Part shown: piece by piece, positions 15,629 to 24,316 of the stretch
How the letters are laid out: every line of letters starts with the position of its first letter
Numbering within the stretch: position 1 is the stretch's first letter
NCBI RefSeq assembly: GCF_004004555.2
Contig: NZ_SACP01000029.1
Span: 1-64,000 of the forward strand
Source of the DNA: Methylobacterium oryzihabitans
GTDB lineage: Bacteria; Pseudomonadota; Alphaproteobacteria; Rhizobiales; Beijerinckiaceae
Reading direction: 5' to 3'
DNA: 64,000 nt
Translations under genes and position numbers: made by a program
Notes under the pieces: model-generated
What the model saw: only the letters and a program-made list of their open reading frames with translations
Told to the model about the DNA's origin: nothing
The model's database searches: none

Positions 15629-17026
15629 GTGAGTGACACACCAACTCGGGCGTTCCGCGGGCTTCGGCTCGGCGGCCTCGCCGCCGCGACGCTGGTCATG
15701 GCGGTGCAGGGCGCTTCGGCGGAAACCCTGGAGAGCGCGCTGGCGCGGGCCTATGGCGGTAATCCGCAACTGAACGCGTCGCGGGCCGGGCTGCGCGCGA
15801 CCGACGAATCCGTGGCCCAGGCCAAGGCCGGCTACCGTCCGACGGTGAGCGGGACCGCCAATATCGGCGTCTCGCACCTCGCCGGCCGCAGCGGCGTCCT
15901 CCTCGGCGACGGCGAGCAGACGCTGATCCCCGGACAGGCCGGCCTCACCGTCAACCAGTCCCTGTTCAACGGCTTTCGCACCGACAGCCAGACCCGGGCG
16001 GCGGAATCCCAGGTCCTCGGCCAGCGCGAGGCGCTGCGCAACACCGAGATGCTGACGCTGTTCGGTGCCGCCCAGGCCTACATGAACGTGCTCGCCGACA
16101 CCGCGACGCTGGAACTCAACCGCAACAACGTCGAGGTGCTCGAGGAGCAGCTCCGCCAGACCCGCGACCGCTTCAACGTCGGCGAGGTCACCCGCACCGA
16201 CGTCGCCCAGGCCGAGGCCCGCCTCGCCGGCGCCCGCGCCCAGGTCAGCGTCGCCGAGGCCAACCTGCGCACCAGCATCGCCACCTACCGCCAGATCGTC
16301 GGCGTCGAGCCGCGCCAGCTCGCCCCGGGCCGGCCCCTCGACCGCTACGTGCCGGCCGCTCTCGGGACCGCGATCGACGCCGGGCTCCGCGAGCACCCGC
16401 AGATCCTCTCGGCGCTGCACGCCGTCGACGTCGCCGAGGCGCAGGTGAAGGTCGCCGAGAGCGCGCTCTACCCGCAGGTGAGCGTCAGCGGCACCGCTGC
16501 GCAGCTGTTCGATCAGCAGATCGCCAACACCCGGTTCTTCCAGGGCTCGATCATCGGTCAGGTCACCGTCCCGATCTACCAGGGCGGGGCGGAGTACTCC
16601 CAGATTCGGCAGGCCAAGGAGCAGGTCGGGCAGGCCCGGATCCAGGCCGAGTTCGTGCGCGATCAGGTCCGCGCCGCCATCGTCACCGCCTGGGGGGCGC
16701 TGGAGGCCGCCAAGGCCCGCGTCATCGCCTCGCAGGCCCAGGTCCAGGCCAACGAGGTGGCGCTGAACGGCGTGCGCGAGGAGGCCCGGGTCGGCCAGCG
16801 CACGACCCTCGACGTGCTGAACGCGCAGCAGGAGCTGCTGAACGCCCGCGTCAACCTCATCGCCGCCCAGCGCGACCGGGTGGTCGGCTCGTATCAGGTC
16901 GTGCAGTCGATCGGCCGCCTCACCACCCGGTTCATCGCGATCCCGGTCGCGCAGTACAGCGCCAAGCAGCATTACGATCAGGTCAAGGACCTGTGGTACG
17001 GGGTCGGCATCCCGGACGGCCGCTGA
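15629..17026 (+). CDS. tolC: TolC family outer-membrane efflux/secretion channel
   Basis: 465 residues, the usual TolC length. GTG start; signal peptide about 1-31 (VMAVQGASA-ET). Two homologous halves each have an ESALARAYGGNPQL-type helix and a long amphipathic coiled coil (for example RFNVGEVTRTDVAQAEARLA and REEARVGQRTTLDVLNAQQE, the second being the mirror motif). The protein should form a trimeric channel through the outer membrane, serving RND pumps or type I secretion; a large RTX protein that would need such a channel is encoded at 58.6-60.7 kb, though the link is only by type. It stands alone with no adjacent pump genes. Confidence 0.92.
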   Translation: MSDTPTRAFRGLRLGGLAAATLVMAVQGASAETLESALARAYGGNPQLNASRAGLRATDESVAQAKAGYRPTVSGTANIGVSHLAGRSGVLLGDGEQTLIPGQAGLTVNQSLFNGFRTDSQTRAAESQVLGQREALRNTEMLTLFGAAQAYMNVLADTATLELNRNNVEVLEEQLRQTRDRFNVGEVTRTDVAQAEARLAGARAQVSVAEANLRTSIATYRQIVGVEPRQLAPGRPLDRYVPAALGTAIDAGLREHPQILSALHAVDVAEAQVKVAESALYPQVSVSGTAAQLFDQQIANTRFFQGSIIGQVTVPIYQGGAEYSQIRQAKEQVGQARIQAEFVRDQVRAAIVTAWGALEAAKARVIASQAQVQANEVALNGVREEARVGQRTTLDVLNAQQELLNARVNLIAAQRDRVVGSYQVVQSIGRLTTRFIAIPVAQYSAKQHYDQVKDLWYGVGIPDGR

Positions 17027-17158
17027 CGTGACGCCGGGGCGGTCCCGCCACGCGCTTCTCCTGTTGGCAGCCGGCCGGGCCGCTTGTGCGGCCGGCGGCC
17101 CGTGGAATACTGCCGGCTTCGACCGCCTCACGAACCCTTCTGCCGAGCGTTGATCCGG

Positions 17159-17755
17159 ATGAGCGCCGCGAGCCCCAAGCAGGACCTGTCGCCCGACAAG
17201 GCGAACGAGCCGTCGATGGAGGAGATCCTCGCCTCCATCCGGCGCATCATCGCCGACGACCAGAAGCCGGCCGAGGTGCAGGAGGCGCCCAGGAAGCCGC
17301 GCCCGGTGCCGGACCCGGATGACGTGCTCGACCTCGCCGACGTCGCCCCGCCGCCGGCCCCGGAGCGGATCCCGCCGCTCGACTTCGACATGGCGGAGGT
17401 GGCGTTCAAGGACGAGCCGATCGACTTCGATTCCCTCGAGGTCGAGCCCGATCCGCTGCCTCCCCCGCCCCCCCCGAAGGCGCCCGAGCCCCCGCCGGAG
17501 CCGCCCCGCGTCGCGGTGGCGCCGCCCCCGCCGCCGGCCGACGAGCGGCTGTTGTCGAACGCCGCCGACGCCAGCGTCAGCCAGGCGTTCCACCTGCTCG
17601 CCAACACCGTGCTGTCGAACAACGCCCGCACCCTGGAGGACCTCGTCCAGGACATGCTGCGGCCGATGCTGAAGGCGTGGCTCGACGACAACCTGCCGGT
17701 GATGGTCGAGCGGCTGGTGCGGGCCGAGATCGAGCGCGTCGCCCGCGGCCGCTGA
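17159..17755 (+). CDS. popZ: PopZ/DUF2497 polar organising protein
   Basis: 198 residues with the three-part plan of PopZ: an N-terminal helix EPSMEEILASIRRIIADD (about 19-36), an acidic Pro-rich linker (residues 40-145, with runs of six or more prolines), and a C-terminal helical hairpin RTLEDLVQDMLRPMLKAWLD...LVRAEIERVARG that drives oligomerisation. In Caulobacter PopZ forms the polar microdomain that anchors ParB and cell-cycle kinases; the N-terminal helix is the client-binding part. The gene precedes valS, the usual alphaproteobacterial order. A strong terminator follows at 17814. Confidence 0.9.
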   Translation: MSAASPKQDLSPDKANEPSMEEILASIRRIIADDQKPAEVQEAPRKPRPVPDPDDVLDLADVAPPPAPERIPPLDFDMAEVAFKDEPIDFDSLEVEPDPLPPPPPPKAPEPPPEPPRVAVAPPPPPADERLLSNAADASVSQAFHLLANTVLSNNARTLEDLVQDMLRPMLKAWLDDNLPVMVERLVRAEIERVARGR

Positions 17756-17813
17756 GGCGGCACGGCCGGAGTTGACGGACGCGGCGGCGTCCGGTTGAAA
17801 GCACGGCATGGAG

Positions 17814-17839
17814 CCGGTCGCCCGTGCGGCCGGTTTTTT
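17814..17839 (+). terminator. Rho-independent terminator after popZ
   Basis: CCGGTCGC-CCGT-GCGGCCGG makes an 8-bp stem with one U-G pair and a 4-nt loop, followed directly by six T. It separates popZ from valS. Confidence 0.85.
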
Positions 17840-17937
17840 CGTTTTCCGCGCCGTCGGTGCGCCCGCGCGCCCGACCGCCACAACCCTCAAGGAGGCGCGG
17901 CCCGGGTCGAGGCCCGGACCGCGCGAGCGGCCCCGCC

Positions 17938-20649
17938 ATGATGGACAAGACCTTCGATCCCGCCGCCGTCGAGGCGCGCATCGCCGCCGAGTGGGAGGAG
18001 GCCCAGGCCTTCCGGGCCGGGCGCCCCGACCGCGCCGGCGCCGCGCCCTACAGCATCATGATCCCGCCGCCGAACGTGACGGGCTCGCTGCACATGGGCC
18101 ATGCCCTCAACAACACGCTGCAGGACGTGCTGGCGCGCTTCGAGCGCCTGCGCGGCAAGGACGTGCTGTGGCAGCCCGGCACCGACCACGCCGGCATCGC
18201 GACCCAGATGGTGGTCGAGCGCCGCCTCGCCGAGAGCCAGCAGCCCGACCGCCGGGCGCTCGGCCGGCCGGAATTCGTCCGCCGGGTCTGGGAGTGGAAG
18301 GCCGAGTCCGGCGGCACCATCGTCAACCAGTTGAAGCGGCTCGGCGCCTCCTGCGACTGGTCGCGCGAGCGCTTCACCATGGACGAGGGCCTGTCGAAGG
18401 CCGTCCTCAAGGTGTTCGTCGACCTGCACGCGAAAGGGCTGATCTACCGCGACAAGCGCCTCGTGAACTGGGATCCGAAGTTCCAGACCGCGATCTCCGA
18501 CCTTGAGGTGCAGCAGGTCGAGGTGAAGGGCCATCTCTGGCACTTCGCCTACCCGGTGGTGGACGACGCCGGCGCCGAGACCGGCGAGACGATCACGGTG
18601 GCGACGACCCGGCCCGAGACGATGCTCGGCGACACCGCGGTCGCAGTCCACCCCGACGACGAGCGCTATCGGGCGCTGGTCGGCCGGCGCGTGCGCCTGC
18701 CGCTGGTCGGCCGCCTGATCGGAATCGTGGCCGACGAGTATTCCGACCCCGAGAAGGGCACCGGCGCGGTCAAGATCACCCCGGCCCACGACTTCAACGA
18801 CTTCGAGGTCGGGCGCCGGCACGGCCTGCCGCTCATCAACGTGCTGGACGAGGAAGCCCGCATCAGCCTCGACGGCAACGAGGCCTTCCTGGCTGGAGTC
18901 GAGCCGGCGCCCGAGACCCTGGCGCTCCACGGCCTCGACCGGGCCGAGGCGCGCAAGCGCGTCGTCGCCTTGATGGAGGAGCAGGGCCGGCTCGTGCAGA
19001 TCGAGCCCAACACCCACGCGGTGCCGCACGGCGACCGCTCCGGCGTGGTGATCGAGCCCTACCTCACCGATCAGTGGTACGTCGACGTCAAGCCGCTGGC
19101 CGAGCGGGCGATGCAGGCGGTGCGCGACGGGCGCACGCGCTTCGTGCCGGAGACCTACGAAAAAACCTACTTCCAGTGGCTCGAGAACATCGAGCCGTGG
19201 TGCATCTCGCGCCAGCTCTGGTGGGGCCACCAGATCCCGGCCTGGTACGACCCCGACGGCGCCGTCTTCGTCGCCGAGAGCGAGGAGGCGGCGCTGGAGC
19301 AGGCCGCGGCGAAGCACGGCCGCCCGGTGACGCTGCGCCGCGACGAGGACGTGCTCGACACCTGGTTCTCGTCCGGCCTGTGGCCGTTCTCGACGCTGGG
19401 CTGGCCCGACGCGACGCCGGAACTGGCGCGCTACTACCCGACCAGCACCCTGGTGACCGGCTTCGACATCATTTTCTTCTGGGTCGCCCGGATGATGATG
19501 CTCGGCCTTCACGCGATGGACGAGGTCCCGTTCGGCACCGTCTACATCCACGCCCTCGTCCGCGACGAGAAGGGGGCGAAGATGTCGAAGTCGAAGGGCA
19601 ACGTCGTCGATCCCCTCGACCTCGTCGACCGCTACGGCGCCGACGCCCTGCGCTTCACCCTGGCGGCGATGGCGGCGCAGGGGCGCGACATCAAGCTCGC
19701 GGTGCAGCGGGTCGAGGGCTACCGCAACTTCGCGACCAAGCTGTGGAACGCCTCGCGCTTCGCCGAGATGAACGGCTGCCGGCTCGACCCGGCCTTCGAC
19801 CCGGCCGCGGTGAGCGGGACGCTGAACGCCTGGGCGCTCGGCGAGGCCGCCCGCGCCGCGGCTGAGATCACCGCGGCGCTCGATGCGTTCCGCTTCAACG
19901 ACGCCGCCAACGCCGCCTACCGCTTCGTCTGGAACGTCTTCTGCGACTGGTACCTCGAACTGGCCAAGCCCGTGCTTCAGGGCGAGGACGGGCCGGCCAA
20001 GGAGGAGACCCGCCGCACGGTGGCGTTCCTCATCGACCAGATCTGCATCCTCCTGCACCCGTTCATGCCGTTCCTCACCGAGGAATTGTGGGCGATCAAG
20101 GGCCGCGAAGCCGGGCTCGACCGCGGGCTGCTGGTGCTGTCGCGCTGGCCCGACCTCGCCGCCCTGGCGCGGCCGGAGGCCGAGGCCGAGATCGGCTGGG
20201 TGGTCGATCTCGTGTCCGAGATCCGCTCCGCGCGCTCGGAGACCAACGTGCCGGCCTCGGCGCAGATTCCCCTGGTGCTGGTGGCCCCGAGCGCCGCGGT
20301 GCGCGAGCGGGCGGAGCGCTGGGGCGAGACCGTGCGCCGCCTCGGCCGACTCGCCTCGATCGACGTCGCGGAGACCAGCCCGGCCAAGTCGGTGCAGCTC
20401 ATCGTCCGCGGCGAGGTGGCGGCCCTGCCGCTCGAAGGCGTGGTCGACCTCGCGGCCGAGGTGGCGCGGCTGAAGAAGGAGGACGCCAAGCTCGTCGGCG
20501 AGATCGCCAAGATCGACGCCAAGCTCGGCAACGCCGACTTCCTCGCCCGGGCCAAGGAGGAGGTGGTGGAGGAGCAGCGCGAGCGCCGCGAGACCGCCGC
20601 GGCCCGCCTCGCCAAGGTGCGCGAGGCGCTGGCGCGGCTGGAAGGGTAG
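17938..20649 (+). CDS. valS: Valyl-tRNA synthetase
   Basis: 903 residues, class Ia synthetase. The HIGH motif is HMGH in PPPNVTGSLHMGHALNNT (about residues 41-58), the KMSKS motif is KMSKSKGNVVDP, and the editing domain has ATTRPETMLGDTAVAVHP. WYVDVKPLA and ISRQLWWGHQIPAW belong to the catalytic core. The C terminus is the coiled-coil tRNA-binding arm (VARLKKEDAKLVGEIAKIDA). It attaches valine to tRNA-Val in the cytoplasm. Two ATG codons (17938, 17941) are adjacent; the upstream one is used here, though the second may initiate. Confidence 0.97.
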   Translation: MMDKTFDPAAVEARIAAEWEEAQAFRAGRPDRAGAAPYSIMIPPPNVTGSLHMGHALNNTLQDVLARFERLRGKDVLWQPGTDHAGIATQMVVERRLAESQQPDRRALGRPEFVRRVWEWKAESGGTIVNQLKRLGASCDWSRERFTMDEGLSKAVLKVFVDLHAKGLIYRDKRLVNWDPKFQTAISDLEVQQVEVKGHLWHFAYPVVDDAGAETGETITVATTRPETMLGDTAVAVHPDDERYRALVGRRVRLPLVGRLIGIVADEYSDPEKGTGAVKITPAHDFNDFEVGRRHGLPLINVLDEEARISLDGNEAFLAGVEPAPETLALHGLDRAEARKRVVALMEEQGRLVQIEPNTHAVPHGDRSGVVIEPYLTDQWYVDVKPLAERAMQAVRDGRTRFVPETYEKTYFQWLENIEPWCISRQLWWGHQIPAWYDPDGAVFVAESEEAALEQAAAKHGRPVTLRRDEDVLDTWFSSGLWPFSTLGWPDATPELARYYPTSTLVTGFDIIFFWVARMMMLGLHAMDEVPFGTVYIHALVRDEKGAKMSKSKGNVVDPLDLVDRYGADALRFTLAAMAAQGRDIKLAVQRVEGYRNFATKLWNASRFAEMNGCRLDPAFDPAAVSGTLNAWALGEAARAAAEITAALDAFRFNDAANAAYRFVWNVFCDWYLELAKPVLQGEDGPAKEETRRTVAFLIDQICILLHPFMPFLTEELWAIKGREAGLDRGLLVLSRWPDLAALARPEAEAEIGWVVDLVSEIRSARSETNVPASAQIPLVLVAPSAAVRERAERWGETVRRLGRLASIDVAETSPAKSVQLIVRGEVAALPLEGVVDLAAEVARLKKEDAKLVGEIAKIDAKLGNADFLARAKEEVVEEQRERRETAAARLAKVREALARLEG

Positions 20650-20673
20650 GGTGGTCGTGTCGGGGAGGCGGCG

Positions 20674-20871
20674 ATGAGGAGCCGGTACGATCGCGAGACC
20701 GACGCGCTGTACCTGCGCTTCGCCGAGGCCGCGATCGTGGAGAGCGAAGAGATCCGTCCCGGCGTCGTGTTCGACTTCGACGCCGAGGGCCGGATCGTGG
20801 CGATCGAAATCCTCGACGCGTCCGAGCAGATCGCCGGCAACGCCGGGTTCGAACTGCTCGACGATCGATGA
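20674..20871 (+). CDS. DUF2283 domain protein
   Basis: 65 residues, nearly all one DUF2283 domain: YDRETDALYLRFAEAAIVES, then PGVVFDFDAEGRIVAIEILD. The fold is a small beta sheet; members are widespread, often near toxin-antitoxin or repair genes, with no agreed function. It lies 24 bp after valS and may be read through from it. The start ATG follows GGGGAGGCGGCG, a good ribosome binding site. A C-rich/G-rich hairpin follows 33 bp after its stop. Confidence 0.85.
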   Translation: MRSRYDRETDALYLRFAEAAIVESEEIRPGVVFDFDAEGRIVAIEILDASEQIAGNAGFELLDDR

Positions 20872-20903
20872 TGGCAGCCTGAAGGAACCGCGGCCCTGAC
20901 CAT

Positions 20904-20919
20904 CCCCCCGCAAAGGGGG
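20904..20919. terminator. Bidirectional hairpin between convergent genes
   Basis: CCCCCC-gcaaa-GGGGG between the DUF2283 gene (rightward) and a leftward unknown gene ending at 20972. No clear T run on either side, so termination strength is uncertain. Confidence 0.45.
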
Positions 20920-20971
20920 AAGGTTCGCGCCGGGCATGTCGTTCTGTCCAAACCCAAAGATCCGAGCGCCC

Positions 20972-21832
20972 TCACCACCCGTCCTGCGCGAGCCACCGCG
21001 CCTGCGCCCGCGCCACCCGCACCGCCGCCCGCCCGGCCCGGTGCGGTGCCGCCGGCTCCCCGCCCGACCACACCGCCCGCTTCAGCGCCACCAGGTCCGG
21101 ATCGCCGAACCGCGCGAGCACGGCCTGGAAGCGGTCGTGGTGCCGGCGGTCGAAACCCGCCGGGCCGAGCGGGTGGGGCGGATGCAGGTGCATCACCGGC
21201 ACGAGGCCGGCCGGGATCGGCGCCGTGGCGGCGTGCCGGCGGCCGAGGCGCAGCAGGCGCGCGAACAGGTGGAAGCGGAATCCGCTCGCGCCCGCGAGCC
21301 GCACCTCGGCCCGGCCGCAGGGCACCTGGACGACGGCGTCGCCGTCCAGCTCGGCGAGGGCGGGCCAGACGGCGACACAGGACCGGCCGCGGACGGCATC
21401 GAGCGCGGCCCGCGCCTGCGCCGTCGCCGGGCGCAGGCCGACCGCGATGCCGGGCACCGCGAGACCGAGGTCGAACAGCGGCCGGTCGCGCGCCGCCGGG
21501 CGGATCGCCGCCCGGTCCGGGCCAGCTTCCGTGATCCGGTCCGGGCCGGCGGGCGCCAGCGCGTCCTGCGGCAGGCACAGGGCGACGGCGTGGCTCCACC
21601 CGTCGCCGAACGCCGTCTCGTAGGCGACCGGCCGCACCCACGAACCGTCGCCGAGCACCAGCGCGCCGCCCGCCGCGACGAAGCCGGGCCGGCCGCAGGC
21701 GGGGGCGCACGAGACCTCCGGCGGCTCGCGCCGCAGGGTGGCGCCGGCGCCGTAGGCCCCGACGCTCCAGCCCCAGCGCGGATCGGCGAGGGCCTCGCCC
21801 AGCAGGGCGCGGACGGGGTCCGAACGGCTCAT
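20972..21832 (-). CDS. Conserved-looking hypothetical protein (286 aa)
   Basis: Not recognised. 286 residues, no signal peptide or membrane segments, start MSRSDPVRALLGEALADPRW. Distinct features are a His-rich stretch VMHLHPPHPLGPAGFDRRHH in the C-terminal half, three cysteines in the segments SCAPAC and VPCGRA, and a motif FGDGWSHAVALCLP. The pattern of aromatic and Gly residues suggests a compact soluble protein; metal binding by the His cluster is possible but unproved. Start overlaps no other gene; the divergent DUF502 gene starts 80 bp away, so the two may share a promoter region. Composition and codon use match the neighbours. Confidence 0.7.
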   Translation of the reverse strand: MSRSDPVRALLGEALADPRWGWSVGAYGAGATLRREPPEVSCAPACGRPGFVAAGGALVLGDGSWVRPVAYETAFGDGWSHAVALCLPQDALAPAGPDRITEAGPDRAAIRPAARDRPLFDLGLAVPGIAVGLRPATAQARAALDAVRGRSCVAVWPALAELDGDAVVQVPCGRAEVRLAGASGFRFHLFARLLRLGRRHAATAPIPAGLVPVMHLHPPHPLGPAGFDRRHHDRFQAVLARFGDPDLVALKRAVWSGGEPAAPHRAGRAAVRVARAQARWLAQDGW

Positions 21833-21912
21833 GCCGGGCCGCCTTGAGCGCAGCGCAGCAACCCGCTACCTCTGGTCCCGCAGGGGGCGCCTGCGGTGTT
21901 GAGAGCCCGAGC

Positions 21913-22671
21913 GTGTCGGAACCGTCGCCGTTGATCCAGGAGCCCGACCTCTCGAACGCCCGCACGCGCGTCAGCGTCCGCGGGCGGCTGCGCAACTACT
22001 TCTTCACCGGCGTCATCGTGGCCGGGCCGCTGGCGATCACGATCTACATCACCTGGTGGTGCATCAGCCTCATCGACGGCTGGGTCAAGCCGCTGGTGCC
22101 GTCGGCCTACCTGCCCGACCACTACCTGCCGTTCAGCATCCCGGGCCTCGGCCTCGTCATCGCGTTCGTGGCGCTGACGACGCTCGGCGCGCTCACCGCC
22201 AACCTCGTCGGCCGCTCGGTGGTGGAGTTCGGCGAGGTGCTGCTCGCCCGCACCCCGGTGATCTCCGGGCTCTATCGCGGCCTGCGGCAGGTGTTCGAGA
22301 CCCTGTTCTCGACCAGCGGCACCTCGTTCCGCACCGTCGGGCTGGTCGAGTTCCCGGTCAAGGGCACGTGGTCGGTGGTGTTCCTGTCGGCCCCGGCCGG
22401 CCCGGACGTGCAGAACGCGCTGCCGCCGGCCGGCGACTATGTCGGCGTGTTCCTGCCCTGCGCGCCCAACCCGACCACCGGGTTCTTCTTCTACCTGCCG
22501 CGCAGCGAGGTGATCGAGGTGCCGATGAGCGTGGACGACGCCGCCAAGCTGGTGATGTCGGCCGGCGTGATCCAGCCCGAGGACCCGCAGAGCCGGCTGC
22601 ACGCGATGGCGGCGGGGCTGCGGGTGGCGCAGGTCGGGCCGGTCGAGATCCGCGACCGCCAGGACGCCTGA
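21913..22671 (+). CDS. DUF502 inner-membrane protein
   Basis: 252 residues from GTG 21913. Two or three membrane segments: YFFTGVIVAGPLAITIYITW (about 28-47) and LGLVIAFVALTTLGALTANL, followed by the DUF502 hallmark RTPVISGLYRGLRQVFETLF and later NPTTGFFFYLPRSEVIEVPM. Family members are inner-membrane proteins of unknown function found across proteobacteria and plants (COV proteins). Conserved short motifs such as LPCAPNPTTG are intact. It is divergent from an unknown gene at 21832 and precedes an HTH-shikimate kinase regulator. Confidence 0.9.
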   Translation: MSEPSPLIQEPDLSNARTRVSVRGRLRNYFFTGVIVAGPLAITIYITWWCISLIDGWVKPLVPSAYLPDHYLPFSIPGLGLVIAFVALTTLGALTANLVGRSVVEFGEVLLARTPVISGLYRGLRQVFETLFSTSGTSFRTVGLVEFPVKGTWSVVFLSAPAGPDVQNALPPAGDYVGVFLPCAPNPTTGFFFYLPRSEVIEVPMSVDDAAKLVMSAGVIQPEDPQSRLHAMAAGLRVAQVGPVEIRDRQDA

Positions 22672-22865
22672 AGCGATCCATCGGAAGCCGGACGACGGCC
22701 CGGTTCTTGCGGGCAGCCGCGCAGCGCCGGCACCTCGGCCGTGCGCGCCGTCACGTCGCCAGCCGCCTCCCGATGGGATAAAGCAGGCACCTTGTTCCCC
22801 GGGCGCGCCCGGCCGGCGCGACGGCGCCGCGCCGCAGGACCGCGCCTGCCAACCCCCGATGCCCG

Positions 22866-23813
22866 ATGCGATCCTCCCCGGCTCCCTCCTTCGCGCCCTC
22901 CGGCCCGGCCGGCGCTCCCGCGCCCGGCACCGCCGAGGACCAGGAGGCCCGGTTCCTGTCCGACCTCGGGCAGCGCGTGCGCACCATGCGCGCCGTGCGG
23001 GCGATGTCGCGCAAGATGCTGTCCCAGACCTCCGGCCTGTCGGAGCGCTACATCGCCCAGCTCGAAGGCGGGCAGGGCAACGTCTCGATCATCCTGCTGC
23101 GCCGGGTGGCGACCGCCATGGGCGTGCGGCTGGAGGACCTGATCGCCGCGGTCGAGAGCCCGCCCGACTGGCCGGTGCTGCGCGACCTCCTGCGCGACGC
23201 CTCGCCGGCGCAGGTCGCCGAGGCCAAGCGCGTGCTCACGGGGGGCGCCGCCCCCGACGGGACCGGGCCGCAGCGCGTCGCCCTGATCGGGCTGCGCGGC
23301 GCCGGCAAGTCGACCCTCGGGCGCATCCTCGCCGAGCGGCTGGACTGGCCCTTCGTCGAGCTGAACCGCGAGATCGAGAGCGAGAACGGCCTCCAGGTGT
23401 CGGAGATCTTCGCGATCTACGGCCAGGAGGGTTTCCGCCGGATGGAGCAGGGGGCGCTGCGCCGCCTCGTCGAGCAGCCCGGCCCGATGGTGCTCGCCAC
23501 CGGCGGCGGCATCGTCGCCGAGCCGCTGACCCTCGACCTGCTGCTGTCGTCGTTCTTCACCGTCTGGCTCAAGGCGCGGCCGGAGGAGCACATGCGCCGG
23601 GTGCGCGAGCAGACCGCCCGCGGCGTCGCCCGCCCGCGCCTGCCCGACAACGACGACGCCCTGCGCCAGCTCGGGGCGGTGCTGCTCAGCCGCGAGCCGC
23701 TCTACGGCCGCGCCCGGGCGGTGCTCGACACCGCCGACCAGACCGTGGCCGAGACCGCCGCGCGCCTCACCGGCCTCGTCGAGCGGCATTTCGGCAGCAC
23801 GCTGCCGCGCTGA
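22866..23813 (+). CDS. Helix-turn-helix regulator fused to a shikimate-kinase-like domain (BzdR/BoxR type)
   Basis: 315 residues. After a Pro/Ala-rich start, residues 30-95 are an XRE helix-turn-helix (LGQRVRTMRAVRAMSRKMLS, then RYIAQLEGGQGNVSI). Residues 135-310 are a shikimate-kinase fold with Walker A GLRGAGKST at 142-150 and the shikimate-site loop ATGGGIVAE. In BzdR and BoxR of beta- and alphaproteobacteria this second domain senses benzoyl-CoA and the protein represses benzoate catabolism genes. No such genes are near, so either the target is distant or the effector differs. Whether the domain still phosphorylates anything is unknown. An upstream alternative start is not obvious. Confidence 0.92.
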   Translation: MRSSPAPSFAPSGPAGAPAPGTAEDQEARFLSDLGQRVRTMRAVRAMSRKMLSQTSGLSERYIAQLEGGQGNVSIILLRRVATAMGVRLEDLIAAVESPPDWPVLRDLLRDASPAQVAEAKRVLTGGAAPDGTGPQRVALIGLRGAGKSTLGRILAERLDWPFVELNREIESENGLQVSEIFAIYGQEGFRRMEQGALRRLVEQPGPMVLATGGGIVAEPLTLDLLLSSFFTVWLKARPEEHMRRVREQTARGVARPRLPDNDDALRQLGAVLLSREPLYGRARAVLDTADQTVAETAARLTGLVERHFGSTLPR

Positions 23814-23892
23814 GCGCGTCCCCGCCGGATTGCGCCGGCGCCGGCCCGCCCCATCTGTGTCGGCGCCGGAACGGCGCAGGCAGGAGGACAGG

Positions 23893-24078
23893 ATGCGGTT
23901 CGAGATCTACCGGGATGCCCCCGGCCAGTGGCGCTGGCGCCTGCGGGCGGCCAACGGCGAGACGGTCGCCGACTCGGCCGAGGGCTACGTCCGGCGCGAG
24001 GATTGCGAGCACGGCATCGCCCTGGTCAGGGGCGCCGGCGAGGCCCCGGTGGTCGACATGACCCTGAAGATCGCCTGA
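23893..24078 (+). CDS. DUF1508 (YegP-like) small protein
   Basis: 61 residues forming one DUF1508 unit: FEIYRDAPGQWRWRLRAANG then VADSAEGYVRREDCEHGIAL, the two-strand-plus-helix pattern of YegP. Such proteins are small, soluble and of unknown function; many have two units, this one has one. ATG follows AGGAGGACAGG. Its 3' side holds the largest copy of the dispersed hairpin repeat 18 bp beyond the stop. Confidence 0.88.
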   Translation: MRFEIYRDAPGQWRWRLRAANGETVADSAEGYVRREDCEHGIALVRGAGEAPVVDMTLKIA

Positions 24079-24096
24079 TCCCGGCACCGGATCATA

Positions 24097-24221
24097 CGAT
24101 TTCCGATCGATCGCTTCAGGCGATCCTGGCGGATCGCTTCGCGATGCGGAAATCGGCTTCGCTCATGCGCCGCGCGGGCTGACGATACGGGATCCGGAAG
24201 CAATCTTCCGGATCCCGTATC
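24097..24221 (+). repeat. Dispersed hairpin repeat, copy 3 (complete two-hairpin form)
   Basis: Outer arms CGATTTCCG (24097-24105) and CGGAAATCG (24147-24155); inner hairpin GCGATCC-tggc-GGATCGC; conserved tail CGCCGCGCGGGCTG; then a second, perfect 17-bp hairpin with arms 24184-24200 and 24205-24221 and a CAAT loop. Arms differ from copy 1 at one position on each side but still pair. It follows the DUF1508 gene and is the most complete copy in the window. Confidence 0.85.
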
Positions 24222-24316
24222 AGGCGATCCGATGCCGGATCGCGCGGTTGGCAGCGCAACCATCCGCGGGACCACCGCGTTGGGGTCGCTCCTTCCATCC
24301 GCGAGGAGCCGATCCC

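Noticed and set aside
17460..17545. Proline-codon run in popZ considered as a tandem DNA repeat
   Set aside because: The Pro-rich linker is a normal part of PopZ; the DNA is only loosely repetitive.
22672..22865. Small rightward or leftward genes in the gap between DUF502 and the HTH-kinase gene
   Set aside because: No frame had a family pattern or convincing start; composition is that of shadow frames.
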